The position numbers and the translations under genes are program-made. From positions 1 through 11,253 of the forward strand of contig DATIAR010000048.1 in NCBI GenBank assembly GCA_035457865.1: a stretch of DNA of 11,253 nucleotides, in the 5' to 3' direction. Of this stretch, positions 1-5,188 are shown one piece after another; position 1 is the first letter of the stretch, and the number at the start of each line of letters is the position of its first letter. This DNA is from UBA8516 sp035457865 (lineage in GTDB: Archaea > Thermoproteota > Nitrososphaeria > Nitrososphaerales > Nitrosopumilaceae). The notes under the pieces were generated by a model, which was not told the origin of the DNA, ran no database searches, and was given only the letters and a program-made list of their open reading frames with translations.

Positions 1-328
1 GGTTCCTTCAAGCGCAGGTGTTTATGAAATTCAGGGACGAAAAACAACAGACGGTGGATATACAAGAAGATTTGTTGGCACAACTGATAATTTACAACAA
101 ATTTATGCAAAACATTTGTCAGATAATGAAGCAAATGAGAAACTAAGAGATTTTCTAAAAGCAAAAAAGGCGTTCTTTAGATATGTGACAAGCGATGGAG
201 AAAGCACAAGAAAAGATCTGGAAAAGGGTCTTTACTTCAAATACAAACACAGTTTTAACACAACTGATACCCCTCCATCCGGCTCTGGAAAATATGATAA
301 AATTAGCATAATGGAAACTAATCCATAG
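1..328 (+). CDS. GIY-YIG-like domain protein, 5'-truncated by the window edge
   Basis: An open frame runs in from the left edge (first full codon at base 2) to TAG at 326-328, about 108 residues. The visible protein opens with GVYEI and, some 15 residues later, RRFVGTTDNL. This is the spacing of the GIY and YIG strands of GIY-YIG nuclease-type domains. Further on, RKDLEKGLYFKYK resembles the helix that carries the metal-binding Glu of that fold. The Arg usually found a few residues after YIG is not obvious (QQIYAKH is there instead), so nuclease activity is uncertain. The start codon lies outside the window. An internal TTG at 116 could be read as a start, but it would cut the domain in half, and the frame is open and protein-like upstream of it. 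The fold assignment is inferred from motif spacing only. The coding frame itself is secure. Confidence 0.62.
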   Translation, partial: VPSSAGVYEIQGRKTTDGGYTRRFVGTTDNLQQIYAKHLSDNEANEKLRDFLKAKKAFFRYVTSDGESTRKDLEKGLYFKYKHSFNTTDTPPSGSGKYDKISIMETNP

Positions 329-336
329 AATAAAAA

Positions 337-346
337 ACCTATATTG
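337..346 (+). promoter_or_regulatory. TATA-like element for the SRPBCC gene
   Basis: The sequence CCTATATTG is centred about 26 nt before the ATG at 368. This is the archaeal TATA-to-start distance and suggests a leaderless or nearly leaderless transcript that starts within 40 bp of the preceding stop codon. A weak AAGGT at 355-359 could also act in ribosome binding if the transcript starts further upstream. Confidence 0.4.
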
Positions 347-367
347 CACGATAAAAGGTAATTTTGT

Positions 368-850
368 ATGACTGAGATAAAATCCTCCACTGAGATTAAT
401 TCTCCAGTAGATAAGGTCTGGAATATTGTATCTGATCTTGAGAGAGAATCAAAATTCTGGAGCAATATTACCAAAGTCAGAACCATCTCGACAGAAAATA
501 ATGTAGTAAACCGTGAGATTACAATTGGCAAAGTGGACAGATGTCTACAGACTGTGACACTTTATCCAAAAGAAAAAATTCTTGCAGAATTTACCAAGGG
601 AATAATTGGTGGAACAAAAACCACTACTCTGACACCAAGCGCTGGAGGTACTCACTTGGAAATACTATGGGATGTTAAATTCAAAGGAATGGCAGGATTT
701 ATGTCAGGAAAACTAAACAGCGATTTTCAAAGTCACACAGAACAAGCTCTTCTTGCAATAAAACAAGCAGCTGAAGGAAGCACACCGCAATCGTCATTTA
801 AGATGGAAACAAGAACCCACTGGGCCGACAAGTTCGACTCTGACAAGTAA
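368..850 (+). CDS. SRPBCC/START-like (polyketide cyclase, COQ10-type) superfamily protein
   Basis: This is a 160-aa cytosolic protein with no signal peptide or membrane segment. The pattern is that of the helix-grip SRPBCC fold. It opens with a beta strand and INSPVDKVWNIVSDLERESKF (residues 9-29), where substrate-binding cyclases and COQ10-like proteins have a 'PVEKVWDVLSDLE..W' helix. Antiparallel strands follow (VNREITIGKVDR, QTVTLYPKEKILAEF, TTTLTPSAGGTHLEILWDVKF, about residues 47-105), and then a long C-terminal helix (about 112-136) that closes the hydrophobic cavity. The last 25 residues are polar and probably flexible. Members bind lipids, quinones or polyketides, but the ligand cannot be read from sequence. 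It is co-directional with the GIY-YIG-like gene 39 nt upstream and convergent with the zinc-finger gene that ends 7 nt downstream. Confidence 0.8.
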   Translation: MTEIKSSTEINSPVDKVWNIVSDLERESKFWSNITKVRTISTENNVVNREITIGKVDRCLQTVTLYPKEKILAEFTKGIIGGTKTTTLTPSAGGTHLEILWDVKFKGMAGFMSGKLNSDFQSHTEQALLAIKQAAEGSTPQSSFKMETRTHWADKFDSDK

Positions 851-857
851 CTCTAAT

Positions 858-1016
858 TTACCACATTCCCCCGCCGCCACCTGGGCTGTCAAAGTTTTTC
901 TGAGAGGGGCGGGCGTGAGCTTTTTTCATATGTCTTTCCAGTCGTATAGGATCATTTAGTTCGATGCCGCATTCTTTACATTTTGTTTCAACGGCTTTTT
1001 TCTTGAAGAGGCCCAT
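858..1016 (-). CDS. 52-aa C2H2 zinc-finger mini-protein
   Basis: Read on the minus strand from ATG at 1016-1014 to TAA at 860-858. The protein starts MGLFKKK and carries one classical finger, CKECGIELNDPIRLERHMKKAH, i.e. C-x2-C-x12-H-x4-H (Cys13, Cys16, His29, His34). It ends in a Gly-rich tail (SPGGGGGMW). The spacing and the hydrophobic Leu before the first His fit a canonical C2H2 beta-beta-alpha finger, so it should bind one zinc and may bind nucleic acid or a protein partner. A TTTTAATA element at 1046-1039 is centred about 26 nt before the ATG. The gene therefore probably has its own promoter and a leaderless mRNA, rather than depending on the genes upstream. It lies tail to tail with the SRPBCC gene, with 7 nt between stops. 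The biological role is unknown. Confidence 0.8.
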   Translation of the reverse strand: MGLFKKKAVETKCKECGIELNDPIRLERHMKKAHARPSQKNFDSPGGGGGMW

Positions 1017-1038
1017 GATATGATCAGGATTATACTGG

Positions 1039-1046
1039 TATTAAAA
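1039..1046 (-). promoter_or_regulatory. TATA box of the zinc-finger gene
   Basis: On the minus strand the 44-nt gap between the 72-aa gene and the zinc-finger gene holds TTTTAATA, centred 26 nt from the ATG at 1016. This matches archaeal TATA spacing for a leaderless transcript and supports the chosen start. Confidence 0.5.
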
Positions 1047-1060
1047 TTGAGTTGTCTAGT

Positions 1061-1279
1061 CTATTGCAGATCTTCTTTTTTTATTCCGCTAGTTTCAATT
1101 TCATATCTTAGCGGTGCTGGCAATTCATGGTATGCCTTGTCCACTAGAATTTTGATTTGATCATCTGGAACATTGACTTTTCGTAACAGGGTTCCACGCT
1201 GGTGTGCAAAGGCATTTTTCCAAAATCCGGACCCATCAAACGTTCCTATCTTTGGCAAATAACTAGATGGTCTACCCAT
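1061..1279 (-). CDS. 72-aa conserved-looking protein of unknown function
   Basis: The ATG at 1279 lies inside the 3' end of the thioesterase gene; the two frames overlap by 8 nt, which indicates translational coupling in one operon. The protein is soluble, with no Cys and no membrane segment. An N-terminal loop-rich part (residues 1-28, with GTFDGSGFWKNAF) precedes a helical part (about 29-52), then PAPLRYEIETSGIKKEDLQ. Nothing in it matches a motif I recognise. Operon position suggests a link with acyl-CoA thioesterase function, but this is only inference. The coding assignment rests on the overlap, the balanced composition and the lack of a competing frame. Confidence 0.72.
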   Translation of the reverse strand: MGRPSSYLPKIGTFDGSGFWKNAFAHQRGTLLRKVNVPDDQIKILVDKAYHELPAPLRYEIETSGIKKEDLQ

Positions 1280-1763
1280 GCTCTGCTCTCTCTTTTGCTA
1301 ATTTGTATTCCTTTGCTCTCTGTTCCATCCTTGTCTTTCCTTCTGCAAACTTTCTCCTGTCTTCATCGGTTTCAAGTGCTAGTTCTGGCACATGGGTTGG
1401 CTTGCCGTCCTTGTCAAGTGCCACTGCAGTAACATAGGCAGTACCTGTAAGAGTTCGAGTGTTTTTTGCAATATCTTCTGCCTCGACTTTGATCTCAATT
1501 TCCATTGATGATTTACTGACATAATTTAGTCTGGCACTTACTATCAATGCATTTCCGACATAGACTGGTTTTAGAAAGTTGACTCTGTCAATGCTTGCAG
1601 TAACTATGTTTGTCTGAGCATGCCTTTGTGCGACGAGACCTGCGGCAAGATCAATTTGCTTTAGGATCTCGCCTCCAAAAACATTGCCAGCAGGGTTTGC
1701 ATCAGATGGAAACATGCGTACTATCATCTCCGCCTTTGATTCGTTTGGACTTTTTGCACTCAA
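1272..1763 (-). CDS. Hotdog-fold acyl-CoA thioesterase (YciA/ACOT type)
   Basis: This 163-aa cytosolic enzyme is predicted to hydrolyse acyl-CoA to free acid and CoA. Residues 18-42 hold the family signature: FPSDANPAGNVFGGEILKQ followed by IDLAAG, with Asn23 and Asp38 at the positions used as catalytic residues in ACOT/YciA enzymes. VTASIDRVNFLKPVYVG (residues 54-70) is the conserved central strand region, and SSMEIEIKVEAED is the long interface strand. The C-terminal 30 residues form a charged helix. The start is TTG at 1763-1761; an in-frame TGA stands 6 nt before it, so this is the earliest possible start. An ATG at Met13 would remove little of the domain. It follows the 58-aa gene by 31 nt and overlaps the 72-aa gene by 8 nt. 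The acyl substrate is unknown; such enzymes in archaea may act on short-chain or branched acyl-CoAs. Confidence 0.88.
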   Translation of the reverse strand: MSAKSPNESKAEMIVRMFPSDANPAGNVFGGEILKQIDLAAGLVAQRHAQTNIVTASIDRVNFLKPVYVGNALIVSARLNYVSKSSMEIEIKVEAEDIAKNTRTLTGTAYVTAVALDKDGKPTHVPELALETDEDRRKFAEGKTRMEQRAKEYKLAKERAEHG

Positions 1764-1794
1764 AGAATTTCAGATTAGACTGGTCTCTCCCTTT

Positions 1795-1971
1795 TTATTT
1801 AGCTTCTTTTACTTGATACTCTTCAAGGAAATCCCATGGTTCTCCCGTTTCATTTTGTTTTAGCCACTCGCCCATTTTTTGGATAACCTCTTTTTTTGTA
1901 AACTTGCCTGCTTTTGTAACAAAGTATTCTTTTTTTGACTCTCTGAATTTTTTGTAATCCATGCCTTTCAT
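1795..1971 (-). CDS. 58-aa hypothetical protein upstream of the thioesterase
   Basis: Read on the minus strand from ATG at 1971 to TAA at 1797-1795. The protein begins MKGMDYKKFRESKKEYF, continues VTKAGKFTKKEVIQKMGEWLKQ, and ends EPWDFLEEYQVKEAK. It is small, highly charged (many Lys and Glu) and predicted mainly helical, with the aromatic residues Trp36 and Trp46 in a likely hydrophobic face. The KFTKKEVIQKMGEWL stretch could be a short helix-turn-helix-like segment, but there is no clear DNA-binding motif. A second ATG at Met4 is possible. It ends 31 nt before the thioesterase start on the same strand, so it probably leads that operon. Function unknown. Coding is supported by amino-acid composition and the long run without stops in an AT-rich region. 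Confidence 0.68.
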   Translation of the reverse strand: MKGMDYKKFRESKKEYFVTKAGKFTKKEVIQKMGEWLKQNETGEPWDFLEEYQVKEAK

Positions 1972-2046
1972 GACTGATTATAGGAAAACTAGTAGAAATC
2001 TTCTTGCCTCTCTGTTATCTGAAAAAGAACTAGGTTTGATGCATGA

Positions 2047-2054
2047 AATTTATT
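2047..2054 (+). promoter_or_regulatory. TATA box of the 99-aa Cys-rich protein gene
   Basis: AATTTATT is centred about 26 nt before the ATG at 2076. This is consistent with a leaderless archaeal transcript and supports that start. Confidence 0.5.
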
Positions 2055-2075
2055 CTTCTTTATTAGGAATTAAAC

Positions 2076-2375
2076 ATGCACAAAGACAGAGGCATTTGTA
2101 AAGGAGTTTGTAAAGAGTACAGGGTTAGAAAACCGCGAGACGGAACTAGCCGCTATTTGTCAGGTCAAGTGCGATGCCAGATATGTGGGATTTTTATCAC
2201 AAGGCAAGGATGTCATGATAGGGAGGAAAACCCTGCAACTGATGAGACTGTAGATCTGTACTGCAATTGTTGCAACTGCATGGTAAGATCAAAACCAAGA
2301 AACAAACTTGGAACAAAAATTAAAAAAACTACACAAGAAGAATACGAGAGATTGAAAAAGAGCTTGGATACATAA
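2076..2375 (+). CDS. 99-aa Cys-rich zinc-binding-type protein
   Basis: This soluble basic protein has nine cysteines in clear groups: Cys8 and Cys12 (CKGVC), Cys34 and Cys37 (CQIC, zinc-knuckle type), Cys46-His47, and a terminal cluster at Cys63, 65, 66 and 68 (CNCCNC). Together these could hold two zinc ions. The basic stretches around the clusters (YRVRKPRDGTSRY, MVRSKPRNKLGTKIKK) suggest nucleic-acid contact. I recognise the layout as typical of short, often paralogous Cys-rich proteins in thaumarchaeal genomes, but no function is known to me. The ATG at 2076 is supported by a TATA box 26 nt upstream. It sits divergent from the 58-aa gene and is followed 56 nt later by a 30-aa Cys-rich gene, so two metal-binding proteins lie side by side. 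Confidence 0.82.
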   Translation: MHKDRGICKGVCKEYRVRKPRDGTSRYLSGQVRCQICGIFITRQGCHDREENPATDETVDLYCNCCNCMVRSKPRNKLGTKIKKTTQEEYERLKKSLDT

Positions 2376-2431
2376 ATAATTGAAAGAAAGGGTATAACTA
2401 AACAGAAAGCCATTAGAGTTGGGGACCAAAA

Positions 2432-2524
2432 TTGAGTTACTATAGACGAAAACGCTGTGAAGATTGTAACAGAATTAATTGCACCAAAGGATGCAACTGT
2501 GATTGTCACTATGAACCAAGGTGA
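2432..2524 (+). CDS. 30-aa Cys-rich mini-protein
   Basis: Read from TTG at 2432 to TGA at 2522-2524. The only other upstream codon boundary is an in-frame TAG at 2414-2416, so TTG is the sole plausible start. The peptide is basic at its N-terminus (SYYRRKR) and then has six cysteines plus a histidine in 18 residues: CEDCNRINC, then CNCDCH, i.e. C-x2-C-x4-C-x3-C-x-C-x-CH. Such density is very unlikely by chance in AT-rich DNA and fits a minimal metal-binding peptide for one zinc ion or an Fe-S or Cu site. A TATAACTA element at 2393-2400 would give a leader of about 8 nt. It could be co-transcribed with the 99-aa Cys-rich gene. No function is assigned. The non-ATG start and short length keep confidence moderate. 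Confidence 0.55.
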   Translation: MSYYRRKRCEDCNRINCTKGCNCDCHYEPR

Positions 2525-2605
2525 TAAGAATTATGTTTGTGTTCTTCTGGTCCGTTTGACTTGCATGTTATTAAAATAAATTACATTAAGTCAGATCGCA
2601 AATTT

Positions 2606-2632
2606 CCAAATTTGGCAGACGGTGTTTATACG
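2606..2632 (+). promoter_or_regulatory. Promoter with CCAAATTTGG operator-like palindrome and TATA box
   Basis: The perfect 10-bp palindrome CCAAATTTGG (2606-2615) is followed 9 nt later by TTTATA (2625-2630). The TATA centre lies about 26 nt before ATG 2654, so the mRNA should be leaderless. The same block, with only two base changes, stands in front of the paralogous regulator gene on the minus strand (6770-6746). In both places the palindrome covers roughly -50 to -39 relative to the predicted transcription start, just upstream of the BRE. This is where an archaeal activator would be expected to bind. Confidence 0.65.
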
Positions 2633-2653
2633 TTATTTTACAATTATTTTCTT

Positions 2654-2899
2654 ATGATAAGACGAGATGCACTGTTAACCGAGTCTGTACGTACTGTAAT
2701 TAAAGATAACCTGAGTGAAAAAGCATTGGAAAAAATTGAAAATAGATTATATGAAAAACATCACATGTCGTTACCAGCTTATGTTAGCGAATTTCCTAAA
2801 CTTGATGACGTTTTAAGAGAATACTTTGGGGGAGGCGCAGAGAATCTGGAAAAAAAGATTATGGAACACATGCTTGCATTGGAAAAATCAAAAACATAG
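2654..2899 (+). CDS. 81-aa NitrOD-like helical domain protein
   Basis: The frame is open from a TTG at 2537, but that codon lies upstream of the promoter block (TATA at 2625-2630). ATG 2654 lies 26 nt from the TATA centre and also gives an N-terminus equal in length to that of the paralogue at 6718, so it is preferred. The protein is all-helical: LLTESVRTVIKDNL, ALEKIENRLYEKHHMSL (residues 24-40), FPKLDDVLREYFGGGAENL and KKIMEHMLAL. From KIEN onward 22 of 50 residues match the N-terminal part of the 230-aa winged-helix regulator encoded at 6026-6718. The pattern resembles the lineage-specific Nitrosopumilus output domains (NitrOD5 type) described for archaeal signal transduction; this assignment is from memory and not certain. 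Here the domain stands alone without DNA-binding part, so it may act as a partner or competitor of the larger protein. Confidence 0.72.
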   Translation: MIRRDALLTESVRTVIKDNLSEKALEKIENRLYEKHHMSLPAYVSEFPKLDDVLREYFGGGAENLEKKIMEHMLALEKSKT

Positions 2900-2943
2900 T
2901 TTGAAGAGAGATGAATCTGAATGAAAACAGGTAACGCGCCTAG

Positions 2944-3111
2944 CTATGTTTTAGCACTTGTATGTAACACTGTAACCTTTACCAAATGAGATAGGCAGAA
3001 GAAATCAAGGTTATACTCTAGCTGTTTTGATTCATCGTTATAGATAGCAAAAAGTATTACAAAAGTAAGTAATCCCATTGCGATAATGATTCCTATTACC
3101 AGAGTATTCAT
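2944..3111 (-). CDS. 55-aa single-pass membrane mini-protein
   Basis: Read on the minus strand from ATG at 3111 to TAG at 2946-2944. Residues 2-24 form one strong hydrophobic segment (NTLVIGIIIAMGLLTFVIL, then FAIY). They are followed by the acidic patch NDESKQLEYNLDFF and a short mixed tail (CLSHLVKVTVLHTSAKT). A membrane anchor with a small soluble tail, possibly an accessory subunit or regulator of a membrane complex, is the best description; there is no family I recognise. The upstream region on the minus strand has only a weak TATA-like element (GAATAAGG, near 3140). The C-terminal third looks less protein-like than the rest, so a frameshift or late stop change cannot be excluded. It is convergent with the NitrOD-like gene, 44 nt away. 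Confidence 0.5.
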   Translation of the reverse strand: MNTLVIGIIIAMGLLTFVILFAIYNDESKQLEYNLDFFCLSHLVKVTVLHTSAKT

Positions 3112-3173
3112 CTAAGAAATCATTATCAAAACCAAACCTTATTCTTTACTACACACAGAATGTTTTTTGGCTT

Positions 3174-3464
3174 TTAACCCAGTTTTCCAATTGCCTTCTT
3201 AAGATCTTCTAAAACCATTACCGGATGGAATTCTACCTTTGCAGAATATTTTTGAAATAGTGGTTCCGCAATAGCTGGTATCATATCTGCACTTGGAACA
3301 TCTACTACAAACACAGTAACCCTGTCTCCACCTGCTTCGAAAAAGTACACCGCCTCAGCCTTGATAGTGGCAATGTATTTTTCCATTTGAGGAAGAAAGT
3401 TTGGATCCTTTACCATTTTGTTTCCTGCCTCTGTAGGAATTTGTGCACGAACTATGAATCTCAT
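3174..3464 (-). CDS. 96-aa ferredoxin-like alpha/beta protein of unknown function
   Basis: This is a compact soluble protein with alternating strands and helices: MRFIVRAQIP, then a helix with NFLPQMEKYIATI, AEAVYFFEAGGDRVTVFVVDVPS, MIPAIAEPLFQKY and AKVEFHPVMVLEDLKKAI. This beta-alpha-beta-beta-alpha-beta pattern is typical of dimeric alpha/beta-barrel (ferredoxin-like) proteins related to muconolactone-isomerase or stress-response barrel domains. No catalytic motif is visible. Two in-frame ATGs are 6 nt apart (3470 and 3464). The TATA-like CTTAAATA on the minus strand is centred near 3491, about 27 nt from 3464, so a leaderless transcript would begin at the second ATG; starting at 3470 would add only Met-Asn. 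It is followed 62 nt later by the membrane mini-protein on the same strand. Coding confidence is high, function unknown. Confidence 0.8.
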   Translation of the reverse strand: MRFIVRAQIPTEAGNKMVKDPNFLPQMEKYIATIKAEAVYFFEAGGDRVTVFVVDVPSADMIPAIAEPLFQKYSAKVEFHPVMVLEDLKKAIGKLG

Positions 3465-3566
3465 ATTCATACACCCAGTTTGAAATTATTTAAGGATTGT
3501 TTCTAAAATTATGAATAAATCTGTTCCAATTTCTACGGATTATTTTGGAAAAGATGAATTTTGAAT

Positions 3567-5057
3567 CTATGTATTTGTGATTTGAGATAACGTTGGAAAA
3601 TTGTTTGGATTCTGACTTTTATTATCAATAAGCAATTCTATGGTAAAAGTTGTACCTTTGCCAACTTCTGTTTTCACATTTATGGTTCCTTTGTGTTGTT
3701 CTATGATGTTTTTACAAGATGGTAAACCAAGACCCGTCCCCTCTTGTTTGGTAGTAAATAATGGATCAAAGATTCTAGGCAAAATCTCATCTGGTATACC
3801 TGGTCCTGAATCTTCTACCTCGATCTTTATTCGATCATAGTCTTCTATTATTCTTATATTCAAAGTTCCAACATCTTTCATTGCCTGTCTAGCATTTTGG
3901 AAAAGATTCTCAAAAACAACTTCTAATTGATCACTATCACAATCTAGCGTTACATCATTAGTTGGTAAATTAATTTTAATAGAATCAGGAATATCTGTAT
4001 TTTTAATCACAGATTTTATAATTCTGCTAATTGAATTCTTTTCTATCTTGAGCGGTTTTGTAGCTACAAAATTCATTACACTTTCAATTTGACTTGACAT
4101 TCTCTGCATTGCAAGATTAATCCTTTTTACATCTTGGTTAATTTCAGAATCTTCTCCATATTTGTTTTGAATCACAAATAATGCCATTCGTATAACGATT
4201 AAGGGGTTTCGAAGATCATGTGCGAGTCTGGCAGCCAATTCCCCAATTGCTGATAATCTTTCACTTTTAACAATCTTTTCTTGCTGATCCTTTAATAAAG
4301 TAGTCATTATCTTCATTTCATTTGCCAAGTTTTGTAGTTCATCAAATCCTTTAGGCTTAGATTCAATTTCTAGAACTCCACTTCCTATTTTTTTTGTATA
4401 TTCATGGATTTGTTTAATTGGTTTTATCAAATTTTCTCTAAATGCGTAATATGTCAAAAAGATCCCAATACAAGAAAGAGCAATTACAGAATATACAATC
4501 AGATTAATAATTTTATTTTCATTTGCATGGTATGAATCTACCGAATCCAATGATACATGTGTTTCAACTACTCCCATAACGGTATTAGAATCTGATTTGA
4601 TTGGAATATAGATTTTTAATAAATTATTAACAGATTCTTCCGATATGTTTTCTGAAAGATTCGAATTAGAAAACCTAGAGATAATATCTCCACTTAATGC
4701 AGTGCCAACCGCATTATCATCATTGAAGGTTTTCCCTATGATTTCTTTATCATCAGAATATATCACTGTTTTATCAGTACTCCAAACTGTAATACCAACT
4801 ATCTCTCCGTTATTGATTTGATGAAGAAATTGTGAAAATGTTTTTTCTTTTTTATCTAAATTATTTGGAATGAAATCTTCATCCTTCAAAATTTCATTTG
4901 CTTCTATATCTACTCTTTTAACTTTTTCATCAATCACTCGTTTATAAACAACATTTTTGTATGACTCTGTTGCATAATTTGACAATACTATTCCACCTAC
5001 TAAGGTCAAAATTATTACAAATGCTAACCATGTGACAATTCCCGTATTAATTCTCAA
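3567..5057 (-). CDS. Membrane sensor histidine kinase
   Basis: This 496-aa kinase autophosphorylates on His and passes the phosphate to a receiver. TM1 is about residues 8-27. The extracytoplasmic sensor is about 28-182, with GITVWSTDKTVIYSDDKEIIG and a closing IPIKSDSNTVMGVVETHVSLD, typical of Cache/PAS-like folds. TM2 is about 183-205, a HAMP-like linker 206-255, and a coiled coil then leads to the H-box SAIGELAARLAHDLRNPL with His280. ATP-binding motifs are complete: N-box ENLFQNA (Asn384, Asn388), G1 DSGPGIP (Asp416), F-box FDPLFTTK, G2 GTGLGLP (440-446). The C-terminal 20 residues are polar. The start is TTG at 5057; an in-frame TAA stands directly before it, and no ATG lies between it and TM1, so TTG is required. 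It is divergent from a receiver-only gene 131 nt away, its likely partner. The signal sensed is unknown. Confidence 0.93.
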   Translation of the reverse strand: MRINTGIVTWLAFVIILTLVGGIVLSNYATESYKNVVYKRVIDEKVKRVDIEANEILKDEDFIPNNLDKKEKTFSQFLHQINNGEIVGITVWSTDKTVIYSDDKEIIGKTFNDDNAVGTALSGDIISRFSNSNLSENISEESVNNLLKIYIPIKSDSNTVMGVVETHVSLDSVDSYHANENKIINLIVYSVIALSCIGIFLTYYAFRENLIKPIKQIHEYTKKIGSGVLEIESKPKGFDELQNLANEMKIMTTLLKDQQEKIVKSERLSAIGELAARLAHDLRNPLIVIRMALFVIQNKYGEDSEINQDVKRINLAMQRMSSQIESVMNFVATKPLKIEKNSISRIIKSVIKNTDIPDSIKINLPTNDVTLDCDSDQLEVVFENLFQNARQAMKDVGTLNIRIIEDYDRIKIEVEDSGPGIPDEILPRIFDPLFTTKQEGTGLGLPSCKNIIEQHKGTINVKTEVGKGTTFTIELLIDNKSQNPNNFPTLSQITNT

Positions 5058-5132
5058 TTATATCAGATCCCAACAATGAATTTTTCACTCTCCATTTGGT
5101 CTTCTTTAGCATTAAGTCAAAGTAATATTTTG

Positions 5133-5153
5133 TATGTATCACATAAAACATAC
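5133..5153. promoter_or_regulatory. Inverted-repeat operator candidate between kinase and receiver genes
   Basis: TATGT-ATC-ACATA (5133-5145) is a perfect 5-bp inverted repeat with 3-nt spacer. A third half-site, ACATA, follows at 5148-5152, so GTATGT (5132-5137) also pairs with ACATAC (5148-5153). The group ends 7 nt before the TATA box of the receiver gene (5160-5166). A factor bound here would touch the BRE region, so control of the receiver gene and possibly of the kinase gene is plausible. Confidence 0.45.
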
Positions 5154-5157
5154 TTAT

Positions 5158-5170
5158 CCTTTATAATAAA
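5158..5170 (+). promoter_or_regulatory. BRE/TATA of the receiver gene
   Basis: The core TTTATAA (5160-5166) is centred 26 nt before ATG 5189, a near-consensus archaeal TATA box. The mRNA should therefore be leaderless. The leader-free start is followed by a normal coding frame, and the A-run just before ATG (5181-5189) holds no ribosome binding site. Confidence 0.65.
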
Positions 5171-5188
5171 TTAATATAACAAAAAAAA

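Noticed and set aside
1202..1432. Plus-strand 76-codon ORF opposite the thioesterase
   Set aside because: It runs antisense to two convincing overlapping genes and has low-complexity Leu/Ser content typical of antisense frames.
2537..2653. N-terminal extension of the NitrOD-like protein from TTG 2537 (would give 120 aa)
   Set aside because: It would start upstream of the promoter block with TATA at 2625-2630, and the paralogue has no such extension. ATG 2654 fits both promoter spacing and homologous length.
5092..5099. CCATTTGG upstream of the histidine kinase as another copy of the CCAAATTTGG element
   Set aside because: It is two bases shorter, not palindromic, and lacks the spacer and TATA arrangement seen at the two paralogue promoters.
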